A DNA stretch of 64,000 nt from Miscanthus floridulus (GCF_019320115.1 NC_089593.1:31479720-31543719); one strand, 5' to 3'. Shown: positions 1 through 11,580, counted from the stretch's first letter. Program-made: numbers and translations. Notes: generated by a model not told the origin, from the letters alone.

Positions 1-361
1 ACTGTGGAATTTGTAATGGGTCGCTATTAGAATGACTTAATCTAGATAGTCAGTTAGCAGAACTATGCAACATAAAAAAACACTTGCAAATGCAAAACGG
101 ATCAAAGAACAAGTCTCTGTGATTTGGTAGTTCCGTTTTTAGCTCTCACTGTCCTTAGACAATTCTTTAGGAGTAATGAATTGATGGCATACGAAATTGT
201 ATACTAGTAGAAGACTACTTCATGCACTGCTTCGACTTCTAGAGGCTGTAGAGTCCAAGTTAAGTTTTAAACTTCATAACCTTTTCCGTGCCGGCTTCAG
301 GAGAACGATCAGCCAGGCGCTGAGGTCACTGAGGTCGACATGCGTGCAAAAGGTAGGGGTC
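1..361. other. unassigned flanking DNA
   Basis: I see no coding region, RNA gene or recognisable repeat here. The base composition is mixed and ordinary for grass intergenic DNA. Confidence 0.5.
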
Positions 362-1145
362 TAAGAGCATCTCGGGCAGTTCCACGATACACCTCCCCCA
401 ATAAGATGGTATTGGGGTGGCCCAATATTATCTTTTGAACTATTGAGAAAGATGCTACAACAGACTACCAATAATCTCTCTCAAAATATGGGACCCACCT
501 ATCTCTCTCCCATCGATTTAACTTCTCCCGCTTGGAGATCGCATTGACACCGAAGCTCGAAGGTGTCAGTCGTCGCCATGGGATGATGGCTCTAGCCAGC
601 GTCCTCCGCGGGAGGTGCATCCTCCAGCGTCGTCCTCTGCCCCGGGATCAAGCATGGGCCGGCGCCGTCGCCGCGGGTGGTGCGTCCTCCGCCCCGGGAT
701 CGAGCGCAGGGCGGCGCCGTTGCCGCGGGTGGCACGTCCTCCACCAGCGTTCTCCGCCTCGGGATCGAGCGCGGGCCAGCGCCATTGCTATAGGTTGCGC
801 GTCCTCTGCCACGGGATCCTCGGTGTCATTCTCCGCCTCGGGATCGAGTGTCAGGTCTCCAACTCCACCATACGCGAGATCTCCGTTGGCGCGGCAGGTC
901 TCTGGCTCCAGCCCTGATTCCGGCCCCGCCACGCACCAACCCTGAGCTGGAGCGCCGCCCTTGCAGATCAGCCCCGAGTTGCAGTCATGGCGCAAAGCGA
1001 GCTCCGATGTGGGTAGTGAGCAGAGAGGTGGAAAAAGTGGTAGTTATTGTGGGGCCTAGCATATTGGGGGAGATGGGCAAGATATTGGTGGCTACAAAAA
1101 CAAGAGAGCTATTGGGGGACTGCTGGAGAAGAAAATGTGAGCTAT
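362..1145. mobile_element. candidate non-autonomous DNA transposon (MULE/MITE-like) with a GC-rich core
   Basis: The left end (TAAGAGCATCTCGGGCAGTT, then CCCCCAATA) resembles the reverse complement of the right end near 1098-1140, which reads TATTGGGGGACTGCTGGAGA. Many grass Mutator-type and other MITEs begin GAGCATCTCCAACAG. A second matching pair, CCAATATTATC and ATATTGGGGGAGATGG, lies inside. The interior at 540-980 is abruptly GC-rich while the arms are AT-rich. I could not see a convincing target-site duplication, so the exact ends and superfamily are uncertain. Several overlapping open frames cross the GC-rich core, but none resembles a known protein. Confidence 0.35.
596..850. repeat. 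GC-rich irregular minisatellite
   Basis: A motif containing CGGGATCGAGCGCGGGCC and CGGGTGGTGCGTCCTCC recurs. CGGGATC occurs at 643, 695, 760, 812 and 839, so spacing is irregular (52, 65, 52, 27). The repeat keeps several frames open by chance. It looks like local amplification inside the surrounding candidate transposon rather than a gene. Confidence 0.6.
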
Positions 1146-1328
1146 CTCCCCTAAGAGCAGGTTCAATAGTTGGGACAAGTGCTTGGCTATAAAACAAGCC
1201 ATAAGAGACAAGCTATACAACAATATTCTTTTTCTTGTCTATAAGTGTTTAATGTATAATTCTTAGTACTAATATGGGCCCACCCTTCATTCTTTCCATA
1301 CTCTCTTTCTTACCCTTCTTCTCACATA

Positions 1329-2549
1329 CTCCCTATGTCCTAGTATACAGGTCGTTTTAGGAGTTGTAGCATAGACTAAGAATGATGGTAAAATACCTTA
1401 ATAGCCCTACAAGCAATCATGAAACTACTGTTTATTGAGATGACATGCTCATTAGTGAGCTCCTTGGTACTCCTTCCCACTCACAAGTATTTTTGCATAA
1501 ACAAATGATCCAGTACACAACTTTTCATGTTTCCACATGCACTACCCACTCAGAACTGAATTTTTCATGGACGGCATAAGATACAGCGAGCCAAAAACAC
1601 CGGCTCATACACTTGCCAAAACAAAAAAATTCAAACAACAGCTCCAGGCGCCATTTTTCTAATCTAGGGGTTCATAAAGGGTAACAGCCATAGCTTTACC
1701 ATCATCACTAGAACCATTCCTCATCCATGGTCATACCAGACTTGAACGCACCAGCAGGTGGAGAAGAGGAGTTGCCTAATCTCAACAACAAACCTTCTCA
1801 AGAAGAAGATGATGGTCCCTTACAAGATGTAGTGGTTGCAGGTGAAGGTGGGGGACCAGAAGCTTTACCTTGCCTCTTTCACCAAGCAACAGATCAGGAT
1901 GTCGAAGTCCACGGAGGGGCCACTAGTACAGGACATCACTTTGGCCTCAATCTTCATGAAACTGACGAAGAAGTATTTCGTCAAGGTAAGCACACAGTAT
2001 GTATTCAAAAGATTATTGTACTGGTTCTATTTCTCTCTCAACTTTCTCCTAAGATATGTGTGTTGTTTTCATTGTCTCCAAAAAACAGTGCCATAGTTCT
2101 AAATCTCTATCTCTCCTCTCCTAAAATTATTGTGTATTGCTTTCATTTTTGCCCTCAAATTCTGATTGCGGAATCAAGTATCAGATGTCATTTTTTTCCT
2201 GATTGAAGTACCATGCAACATTTTAAAGTGTTTATGTATCTCACCTAAAACTGTTGTGTAGCATATTAGAATTGTTGTCATCCCTATGATTCCAATGACC
2301 ATCATCAGTATGGAGAACAAGAAAGCCTGCTGAGAGGTGATTACTTCAATTAATACAAAGGCTTGTTAAAAACAAATTTTCTACCTGAAAAGATTTCTAA
2401 ATTTAAACTGATCAGTTATATTTTTATCCAGTGAATATAGGCCATTTGATTTAAATGATCATCAACATGCAGGAGACTTGCCCATCCATTTGATCTAAAT
2501 GATCATTATCATGAACAACAACAACAAAACCTACATCCAGGTGAGTAAC
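1329..2549 (+). mobile_element. mariner-like element (MLE), left segment
   Basis: The left terminus reads CTCCCTATGTCCTAGTATAC and is preceded by TA at 1327-1328. This fits the CTCCCTCCGT-type terminal repeat and TA target of plant Tc1/mariner and Stowaway elements. The segment holds the first transposase exons and stops at 2549, where a Tat LTR begins. The element resumes at 26606. The interruption lies inside a GT-AG intron (donor at 2541, acceptor ending at 26685), so both halves belong to one original gene. Confidence 0.75.
1727..2540 (+). pseudogene. MLE transposase, N-terminal exons
   Basis: A reading frame opens at ATG 1727 with MVIPDLNAPA. It continues as an acidic stretch with repeated D/N-L-N motifs (PDLN, PNLN, FGLNLHETDEEVF) to about 1985, where a GTAAGC donor follows. 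Further short exon-like pieces carrying PFDLNDH occur around 2440-2540, and the last ends at CATCCAG before the GTGAGT donor at 2541. Acidic N-termini with DLN motifs are, as I recall, typical of plant mariner-like transposases, but the assignment rests mainly on the downstream catalytic half at 26686-28268. The gene is split by a 24-kb insertion in its intron and also has frameshifts and stops downstream, so it is dead. Exon limits between 1986 and 2540 are uncertain. Confidence 0.6.
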
Positions 2550-3780
2550 TGTCGGTGGAGAAAGTGACCAACAAGTAAATATTTGTAGTTTTGCCGTACG
2601 TTGTGATCGGAGGTGGCCTAGCACTCAATGACACAGGGTTTATACTGGTCTAGGCAACGTGCCCTACGTCCAGTTTGAATCGGTCGGTGACTTTATTCCT
2701 GAGCCTAGGTGCTCAAAGTTTGCAGTGGGGTTACAAACGAGAAGGAGAAAGATAGGGGTACAAGAGGACCGGTCGGATGGGCCGAGAGTGACGGGAGCCC
2801 CGCTATGAGCTAAGTGTTCAAGCGTGTGCTTGTGGTACGAACCTGGCGGTTCTGTGGTTGTGTACTAGTGAACTTGATCTATCTGATCAATCTGCCTGTT
2901 GGAAGAGAGCGCATCCCCTTTTATAGATGAAGGGATTGTCCTTACAAGTGAGAGAGAAGGAGTACGCTTGCTGCCGAGCCTTGTTGCCCACACCGACGGG
3001 TACAGGACGATGGTAGGTGCCCACAACACTGTTGAATGTCAGATGCACGTGGGAGGTCGTGTTGTCTTCTTTGGGTATGGCAGACGTCGGTGCCTACCAT
3101 ACTGTTGATACCCGGAGCTATGTAAGGGGTTCTACCATGTTCGCTTGGTACGATAAATGCCGGCGCCCACAACACTATCGATGCCCAGAAATATATGGGG
3201 GAGCCTTACCGTATGAGAGTTAATGGTGCCCACAATACTATAGGGGAAAATGTTGGCGCCTACAACACTGCTTGGGCTCTGCCATGCCAGGGAGGTCGTA
3301 GGGTACGGTCCTGCAGGTGCGCAGGGTATGGTCCCTGGTATTGCGTTTTGACTTGTGCGCCCTACCTTACTCTCTCTGTTCGTTCCCTGGTCCTTACCGA
3401 GCGGGCGTCCCTTGTCGGTTAGTCCTAGGCGGCTCTGAATGCGCCAGTCAGAGAAGAGCAGTGAGCAGGGGTTCGGTGCATCCCCAGTCGGAGACACGGG
3501 TCAAAGTCGGAAGTAGTGCTTTTGGCCAGACCTTCCGGTCGGAGAGGCCGTCTTGAGGCGGGCTGGAGACCGAAGCGAGCGCTCCTATCGGAGAGGTGGG
3601 CCGAAGTCGGAAAACAGGCGCCGCTCCTCCTCTGCCAGACTTTCCGGTCGGTGATTGGATCGCCCTTCTGGCCTGTTGTTTAGATACTTGGGCCGGCCCA
3701 TGAGTTGCGTGTTGTTGGCTTGGGCCGAGCCTTTGTTGGGAAGTCGGTCCGTGAGGGACCCTGGGTTTATGAACCCGACA
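2550..3780 (-). repeat. element 1 left LTR (3' LTR in sense direction)
   Basis: The LTR is 1231 bp, bounded TGTCGG...CCGACA. The sense direction is the reverse complement, beginning TGTCGGGTTC. The G-rich polypurine tract GGGGGCTCGGGGGCTCC is the reverse complement of sequence immediately after 3780. Positions 3218-3780 match 26043-26605 over exactly 563 bp each, supporting these as true partners. Positions 2550-3517 match 24627-25620 less well. Confidence 0.85.
2916..2928 (-). promoter_or_regulatory. LTR TATA box (element 1, left LTR)
   Basis: On the minus strand this reads TCTATAAAAGGGG, a canonical TATA box in a GC-rich setting. It is conserved in the other LTR copy at about 25025-25038. 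Confidence 0.6.
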
Positions 3781-4580
3781 GGAGCCCCCGAGCCCCCAGG
3801 TGATTCAGGTAGAATCGTCTGGGGGATTTTTATCTTGATAGTGGGTGCGCGCGAGCGCACCCGCGGGTGTAGCCCCTGAGCCCCCGGCGGTTCGGTCAGA
3901 ACCGTCTGGGGGTTTTTTTTCGTGTTGCTAGTGGGGGAGGTTTTTGTTTCATTAGCGGGTGCACGCGAGCGCACCTGCGGGTGTAGCCCCTGAGCCCCCG
4001 GGCGATTCGGGCAGAATCGTCTGGGGGGTATTTCAGCGGGCATGTGTGCGTGTTTTTTAGTCGAGACAGAGTCGTTAACCAAGGCATCTTTGCACAGCCG
4101 AGGCATTTCAGTTTTGGGATCGGGCGAGGTAGAGCTTGTGGATCCTGGCGTCGGTGCGCGCCGTGGGATCGGGCACGACATTTCAGGGATCGGACGAGAT
4201 GGTGCTCACGAGTCCTGGTGTCGGTGCGCACTGTGGGATCGGGCGAGGCAGTTAGTTCAGCGATCGGATGAGACGGAGCTCATGGGTCCTGGCGTCGGTG
4301 CGCGCCGTGGGATCGGGCGAGTCAGAGTCGTGGATCCTGGACTTGGTGCAGCCTGCACAGCCGAGGCAGTTATTTAGTTAGTTTTGGGATCGAGCGAGCC
4401 GGAGCTTGTGGATCCTGATGGGGTGAGTTTGGGGTCGCAGACCTAGGCGTTTGGTGTGCAGTCGAAGCGTAGCTGAGGGATGGGGCGAGTTTGGGTTCGT
4501 AGACCCAGGCGTTTGGTGTGCGATCGAAGCGTAGCCGAGGGATGGGGCGAGTTCAGGGTCGCAAACCCAGGCGTTTGTTA
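3781..4580. repeat. tandem arrays beside the element 1 left LTR (3' UTR)
   Basis: Three kinds of short repeat lie side by side. From 3781 to about 4030 there are about 2.5 units of roughly 110 bp built on GAGCCCCCG, ATCGTCTGGGGG and GCGCGAGCGCACC. From about 4100 to 4380 there are five units built on GGGATCGGGCGAG and CCTGGCGTCGGTGCG. From about 4400 to 4580 there are three units built on CCAGGCGTTTG and GATGGGGCGAG. They sit where plant Tat/Ogre elements are known to carry variable tandem repeats, between coding DNA and the 3' LTR. Confidence 0.8.
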
Positions 4581-5840
4581 TCTTGAGCCCCCGAGCCCTG
4601 TTGGGCCTTAGTAGGGGCTGATTTGAGTTGTGTGCGTTACCCCGTGCTCGGTTTTTCACAACCAGAGGGGCTGAGTTTTGTCGCTTGCCTTGATCGCTCA
4701 GGCTTGAGTGACGCACTCGGTGAGCTCGCTAACGGGTATGATCAAGTGGAATCCGGGTTCGTCTTTTGTGACGGGGTCAGCATAGCCCTCTTGTGACATT
4801 CCACTGCTCCTTTACCTGCAACCCAGCATATGCCTAGGTCATTCTAGAGACCGACCTAGGTGGCCTACTGGCCTCCCCTCGATGGAGATTCTGTGGGCTT
4901 GGCGAGAGATTTAGGATCGAACAAGAAGGTTGAGATGACCTTATCTGCTTTGGGGCAGACGGGGCGAGGGCTGCATGGGGCTCATCTGCGTTTTCTCCCC
5001 TAGCTCTGTGTTGACGTGGGGTGGCCTCGAGCCCTTCGTGGACCCACCTTCGAACCCTGATCGGTCGTTGCTCATGTCAAATGAGGCAACTGCTGCTTCG
5101 TGATGCAACACGGAGCGTTGTGATGCATTTTGCTGCACGTGCGATGGCTTAGTTACCGAGCCCCCTAGCGGCTCAGGGCCCGAATCATTCGGGGTGCATG
5201 GGCATATGGAATGAATGCATGTATGGATGTATGAAATGATTATAAAGAAATAGCAGGGGTCGGTAACGTTACCTTGATGACTCGAGTGACGGGGTTTGAA
5301 GAGCTTCAATCAGAAACGTTCGACCGGGACCCGTGCTTGTTGTTCGTGACGGAGTCGTCATGGCCTACATGGGGTGTCCCTTTGCTCCTTACCTGTCTCT
5401 CGGTGTTATCCTGAGCCATTCGATCGACTTAGGAAGCCCGATGGTCTCTCCTTACGGAGATCCTATTTTGGGTTTTTCCATGTCCCGCCTAGGGATGCGG
5501 AGAGCTACCTGTGTGCGGTGGCGCTTTGGTTCTTGCGCCTAGCGTGTGGTAGTGGTGGGCCATACCTAAGCCACATCCCATCTGATCAAGCACTGTTCCG
5601 TCGGGCAGGGCGCGTCTCATCGGTTAGGGTGGTCCCATCATATCCCATCTGCATTAAATGGGAAAGAGAGAGGGTTTTTCACCCGTCGTTTCGCCATTCC
5701 TCGATCGGCGCGCCTTCCCCAACTGCTGTGCCCTTTTCCTTATGTAGGAGAAGGGAGAAGTCTTTTCGCTCCGTTCCTCTACCTTATCCTCATCCACCGC
5801 CTCTTCTCATCTTCCTTCTTGCTGAGAGTGTTTGAGAGCC
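4581..5840 (+). other. untranslated region and leader of the element 1 antisense gene
   Basis: I see no coding sequence with recognisable homology. Open frames around 5333-5835 are not supported by any motif. The part just before 5841 (about 5700-5835) is pyrimidine-rich on the plus strand, as expected for a plant 5' leader, and leads directly to the ATG of the antisense gene. Confidence 0.5.
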
Positions 5841-7660
5841 ATGGTGGTTCCTAGGAAAGAAAAGGGAGAGAGCGAGGGAGAGGAAAAACTCACAAATCCT
5901 ATTGCGAACCCGGAGTGAGATGTCGGACTGGAGGTCATCCACTGTGAGGGAGTCGGTGTTGAAGGCCTTCGCCGTGAAGGGGTTTCTGCCACCGAAGGAG
6001 GTGGCACACTAGAGGGCTGCACGGCTCACCCTTGCGGTCGGAGCTAAAGACGCTGGGGGAGACGCGGTCAGGCAGAGTCAGAACGACCGGCAGTGGCCCG
6101 CGCAACTAAGGTGGTGTAGATCCCATCTGATGATGAAGCGGATGATGTGGCGGACTTGCCGGTGCCATCGCGGGAGCTGGCGGTGGTTTGGTCGGAGGCT
6201 AGGCCCTCTGTCGAGCTACCGGAGGGTGATCTAGAGTGGCCCTACCTGAGGACCCAACAAAGGTGCGGTTCGTCCTTCGGGACTCCCAGGAGTGTCAGCT
6301 CTGGGACATCCTTGGGGAGAAAGGACTCGCAATGGAGTCTGATCTCGCCAAGTTGTCGGCGAAGCTTGAGGACGCCCAGGAGCGGATTAAGTCTGCCCAG
6401 CAATTGGTCAAGGTCGACCTGTAACTTGCCATGGAGGTGAGTTTCCCATGTTTGTCCTTGATCTCTTGTTGGTTACCTCAACATGCTTTTATCATTTTTG
6501 TAGGGTCTGAAGGAGATGTCGTCCCGCAAGTCCCGTTTCCTCCGGATGGAGCATGCCCGGATGGCCAAGCTTGAACATTTGCTGGAGTCCGCCAGCCGCG
6601 AGTCCTAGGACCGGGCGACCGAGGTGCGAGCGGAGTAGTGTGCAGCAGAGTGGGTGACTGCCGCTGAGCGGGGGCTTAAGGTGGCGAAGGCCCACTAGGC
6701 GGAGACTGAGGCCGGGCTACGAAAATCCCTAGTGGACACCGAGGCGGTGCTCCAAAAATCCCTAGAGACCCTTGAGTCAGAGCGAAATGCCCTAGAGTTG
6801 GCGCGAAAGGCCCTAGAGTCGGAGCGAAAGGCCTGGTCGTAGGTGGACTAGGAAGTGCTTGTGCTCTAGGGTTAGGTGATGGGGACGGAGGAGGCGAACG
6901 CTCGGCTATGCAAGCAGGTAGCCTGGTAGGCGGAGGAATTCTCTACCCTCGAGAACTTCCTCCTCGGTACGTACCTTCTCTGTTTTTCATCGTGTTGGTT
7001 TCTTCCTTTAGCTTGTTTCTGAGCTTGTCGCCCCTCTTCTAGAGCTGGATGGAAAGGTGAAGTTGTTGGAGCAGGACCTGGTGACGGTCAAGGCGACGTT
7101 TGGCCGGAATGCGGAGGCGCTAGCCAAGTCCCTTGAGGAGCAACGTGCCCTCGAGGGGGAACTTGACCAGATCCACAAAGTTGCCCAGCGCGTCATCTCA
7201 AAGGTCTTTAGGTCGGTGCCAAGTACCAGTGCGTCCGCCATCCAGCTGGTGGAGGTCTCGGATGATGTCCAGGCCCTCATCACACATGGGCTATTCTACG
7301 AAGCGTCGAGGGTGTTGACTTCAGTGGCGATGTACCACCCAAACATGGACTTTGCCACTATCTAAAGTGGGTATGCCAATGGCTTGAGCACGGAGGACAT
7401 CCAATCGCTCAGGGAGAGCTTGCTGCCACAAGCAAGGTTGGTGGCAGAGCAACAGTGGGTGATGGATGCCCGCCATGAGGACATGGCCAAAAGCATGCGT
7501 CAGGGGGATGTCGCCCAGCTTGCGGATGGCGTGGAGCCTAGGTCGGAAGTGGACATCGCCCCACCTTCAACCAAGCCGAATGTTGTCCAGCCGAGGAGTG
7601 AGCAGCCCGTGCCTTCGTCGGTTGCACTGATAGCAGATGCCGCTGAGCCGCCCCAATAGT
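5841..7660 (+). pseudogene. decayed antisense gene of element 1 (coiled-coil protein)
   Basis: This gene runs opposite to gag. It starts at ATG 5841 (MVVPRKEKGE) and ends after AADAAEPP-like DAAEPPQ near 7659. Reading across stops and small frameshifts gives an acidic start, then FVLRDSQECQLWDILGEKG at about 6265, then a long heptad-rich coiled coil (AKLEDAQERIKSAQQLV; repeated ESERKALE-type units), then a globular tail with STEDIQSLRESLLPQARLV at about 7387. Two GT-AG introns are visible: 6437-6503 and 6967-7042. At least seven stops in the coiled coil are TAG where the repeat pattern predicts glutamine. Similar ORFs are annotated in grasses as putative gypsy-type transposon protein. Function is unknown. 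I see no clear Transposase_28 region here, unlike elements 3 and 4. Confidence 0.65.
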
Positions 7661-8095
7661 TTGTAAAGTATAAGTAGTTTAGTAGATGTAAAAAGTTAAG
7701 TTTGTGGGAGAGCCCCCATGTGAACGTTCTTGTGTACTTAATGACTACGATTGGTTTCATTTTTTATGATGGAGTCACTCCGTTCGGGGAAGCTTGTCCC
7801 ATTTGTTCCTTAGTTTTTACCTTAGCATAATTTTGTTTTATATTCTTTCTTTTTCGTACTTGCCCGTTCATCCCGTAGGCTGTAACCTTAGGAACCCGGG
7901 GCATGGCCTGCGAGGCTCAGCTGCTTGTAACCATATGTAGAGGTGGGGTGCGATCGGTCAGAATATTATAAAGCAAAGTTATGTAAGGCAATTTAAAGGA
8001 ATGGACTACCCTTTTGTTCAGGTAGGAAGGAGTTTCACCATATGATAGTAAATGAAAAAGAGAGGTAGTAGTGCACCCTCGTGGAGCCCCCGAGC
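7661..8095. other. junction where pol is missing in element 1
   Basis: In elements 3 and 4 about 4 kb of pol lies between the antisense gene and gag. Here only about 430 bp of AT-rich sequence without any protease, reverse transcriptase or integrase motif separates them. I infer an old deletion or an inherited pol-less structure. Confidence 0.6.
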
Positions 8096-9208
8096 GACCT
8101 GAGCCAAAAAGTGTTCGGGTCGGGGTGCTCTTATAGGAGCAAACGCTAAGTAAACAATGGTAAGACTAAATTTTAGAGGAAGAAAGAACGACATAACTGT
8201 TCCAAGCATTTTGTGAGAATGTCGTCGTTGTTGTCCTTCAGTCGTCTGGATCTTTGCCCGCCATGTCCCATTTTTTGGCCGCTGCTTCTTCGCCTTTTTC
8301 TTCCTTTGGCCCGTTGGTCTATCGCAGAAGGCGCTTGAGGAGCTCGCAGTCCTTGTAGAGGTGTTTGATGGGGTAGGTGTGGTTGGTGCACGGGCTCTCC
8401 ATGAGCTCGTGGAAGTGACCCAGAAGGTCCTGCTAGGGCTGCTTGCCCATGTGATCAGCCGTGGTGACCAACGCAGAGTTGGCCGGTCTGATCTTTTCTG
8501 TTCTTTTCCCCCTCTGCTTGGAGGGGCCCTCATCCTGATCATGGCACTTGGCCTTGCCTTTGCCTTGGCCTCTGTTGGAGCGTAGTGGGAGCGGCGCTCT
8601 CTGGATGCATCGGACAAAGGCCCGTGGTCCTGGGCCCTTTGGGCTGGGACTCCGGTTGCTGTTGCGAGCGTCTCGGTTCGGTCCAAGCCGCTCATGTACA
8701 GATGGTCGGTGCAGAGAGGTATCCAAGTCAAGACGAGGCGCAGATGCAGCCTCCTATGCCGTGCTCGGTGGATGTAGCAGTGAGCGGGTGGAGCGATTCG
8801 TCTGGTGCATCCCCACTCCCCTGGTGGGGAGAGAGGCCATGAGTCGGTGTCGCGATGCGGAGCTCTCCGCCTATTGGACGACGGCGGTCTCCACTAGCGC
8901 CCGGAGGTTCCAGTAGACCGCCTATTCCTAGGGGTCGTTTGGCTTGGGAAGGCCGCGCAGACGCATTGCCGCTGTGGCAATGTTCTGATTGGCCCAAGCG
9001 AACTGTGGGGGATCATTCCCCCTGTCCATGGTGTTGCGCTGGACCCGACGAGCGTGACCCTGGTAGCCGCTCATCGGTCTATGCACACGGGGCGCAGTGT
9101 GGTGTGCCGAGCGTGCTGGCACAGTCGGCGGCTAGTTCAGCCGCTGTTGTCGTAACTCCTCGCCGTGCTCCCGTGTGAGCGTGGGGGTCTCCACACGAGG
9201 GTCCAAAG
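8096..9208 (-). pseudogene. element 1 gag remnant, distal part
   Basis: On the minus strand, fragments in shifting frames match the C-terminal half of Tat gag. Around 8290-8420 the peptide pieces HPYPxKHLYKD-like (HQPHLPHQTPLQGL and TNHTYPIKHLYKD in alternate frames) mark the zinc-finger-like segment CxxHxxxxxHxxxxC that follows the capsid region in this lineage. Arg/Lys-rich low-complexity stretches flank it. Multiple frameshifts make it non-functional. The reading is interrupted at 9209 by element 2 and resumes at 24321. Nucleocapsid function is inferred from position and from the matching region of elements 3 and 4. Confidence 0.55.
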
Positions 9209-9213
9209 GGGTG
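9209..9213. repeat. target-site duplication of element 2 (GGGTG), left
   Basis: GGGTG immediately before LTR start TGAAGCG at 9214, identical to 24316-24320. Confidence 0.9.
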
Positions 9214-11140
9214 TGAAGCGACCTGATTTCCACGAAGGGAAATCCACAGAGTCGAAGTGTAATAAGACCGTTGTAGATCATATTACCTAAATTCTAGTCG
9301 AATATCACATCCATACAATGATAAAATCAGAGTACAAATAGTGCGGAATTACATAAATTATTACATCGCCGCATTGGCGTAATCAAAGTAGCATTCATCC
9401 AGAATAGCTTTAAGATAAGATCGCCAAACTCGAGCGTAGGCATGAACCCCTCAACCATCAAACTCCTCAGAGCTATACTCCTCAGCAGAACCTGTGTGCC
9501 AAAATTTATCATTACGATTTGTACTGGCCACTCCTACCCTATGAGCATTGCTTTATGGAAATTGGATGCAAGTTGGATATAATCAAAAGGGACTTATAAG
9601 GCTGGGATTTCCTCTGCAATAGCATATCAAGTATAAAATAATAGTTGGTCAAGTTTTAACATCATTCCCACACACATTCCACCCCAGTTCCATACAGAGC
9701 CAGGTCTCGATCCTAGGATCGATTTACCACTATCTCCACACCATCATCATACCATCGTTTAGTCGATAGGCCAACTCCCTCTCGGCACTGTCTCAAGGCC
9801 TGTAGCCCCTGGCTACGACCAACACTCTCTCACGGGGGAAGAAGAGAAGGACTCATCTCATTATCTAGTTTAAGCGAAACCCAGGAAAGGTCCATAGCCG
9901 ACAAGTCGGCACATGTATCGATCGATCAACCATACACTCTGCAGAGGTTTTACATAACCACAAGATCCACCTTCCTCGCTGACTGTCGTCAACTGGGCTG
10001 ATTCTGGCCGCTTCCTAGCCTAGGATAATGCCACCCTACCATTCAGCCCTGGTACACCCCAAGTCTAGTCTAGGGTGGCTGAAATTGTGAGTCATGAGCC
10101 AGGTCCACAAGGTCTCCATGAAGTCTCGGAAGGGTGTGGGGGAATCCTCCGTGCCCCGTACCTCCTTACACTGTCCGCTATCAACCTAGCAGTAGTGGCA
10201 ATATCCTACCAAGTAGTCCGGCCGTCCTGCACCATATAGGGCGAGTGGTACGTAAGGCTTCCTAGTGAATCTGAGTACTAGTAAGTCCTTAGGGATGACC
10301 AAGCCAGAATGTCTTCATTAGGGTTTCCATTTACCATGCCACCACAGCACCTCCACCCCGGGCTCCTCCCATCATAGGTTCGCATCCGGGACCACCTCAT
10401 ATACCCTTTACCCACCACATGTATCCATTTCCAGGGGTGCCCAGGTAGCACCACATGGCAAGACTTGCCCTAGGCTTGTCGTATACTCCAACTTGGTCGA
10501 CACAACCCTCACCCTCCACACACCCAAGTCACACACGCAACACTCTTCCCATAGTCCAGATAACACCAGTTTCCCCCACGCATGTAGTACAAGCATAGTA
10601 GAAGTATAAGTAATGAAATATATAGCAGTAAGCGTGTGTCTAGCCTAACAGCAGGGTATGCAGGGGTAAGGTTGCGTCAAGGTAAAGGCCTTCAAGTAAG
10701 CATACTACCATGCAAGTCCTATCATAATATGACTGTAGTAGTAAAGTAAAGTAATAGTAGTTCTATATTAGCCATGCGTAATAGGTGCTACGAGATTGGG
10801 TGGGATGTGGCACCTTTAGTGTAGTCATCTCCGTACTCCTCATGGTACTCACAATCCTCGTCCGTCTGGTTCTCCTCTGAGTCTGCAACGATCGTATTAT
10901 AGTCGCGTTAGCGATGTCTATAGAATTGCACAAAGAAGCAATGAAAATTCAAAAGAGCCAAATGCACTCAAACATGGGTTCATTGCGTAAAGCTCGATTT
11001 TAGATGAATTTTGGTCATGGTTTCGTATTTTTTCGAGGTTGTATGAATTAGTTATGAATTTCCTGAAGTTTAAATCATTTCTAAAAATGGAAAAGGCCGA
11101 ATTAATCCTGGGCTGACACGTGTCATGCTGTGACTAGTCC

Positions 11141-11580
11141 ACATGGCATGCTGACGTCAGCATGACGTTAGCATGACGTCATTGGCTCGGCTCTGAGCTG
11201 ACAAGTGGGGGTCCTGCTGACGTCATCATGACGTCATCAACGTCATTAGTCTGACAGGTGGACCAGGGGCTCTTGGGTCACTGACATTTGGGTCCGGTCA
11301 AAGTCAATGTCAAGTCAATAGGTGAGTCAACAGTCAATGGATCAGGGTCACTGACTTGTGGGGCCAGTGCTGCTGATGTCAGCAGCTGATGTCATCGTGA
11401 CATCAGCATGACGTCACCCCGGCTATGTTGGCTTCTGACGTGTGGGTCCCGCGTGACATCAACATGACGTCACCATCTGACATGTGGGTCCAGGGTGTCT
11501 GTGCCACTGACATGTGGGGCTAGGTCAACGGTCAACATTGACTGGTCAATGGTCAACATTGACCGGTCAACGGTCAACTC
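11141..11580. promoter_or_regulatory. TGACG (as-1-type) and W-box cluster in the LTR
   Basis: TGACGT occurs at about 11152, 11163, 11174, 11218, 11229, 11412 and 11466, often as palindromic TGACGTCA. GTCAA/TTGAC, the core of the WRKY W-box, occurs about eight times in 11524-11577 and repeatedly in 11296-11338. TGA bZIP and WRKY factors are the known binders of such sites. Regulatory action here is inference. Confidence 0.5.

Noticed and set aside
5374..5835. 153-codon plus-strand frame before the antisense gene of element 1
   Set aside because: Composition is that of a C/T-rich leader. No domain is seen and the better-supported start is ATG 5841.
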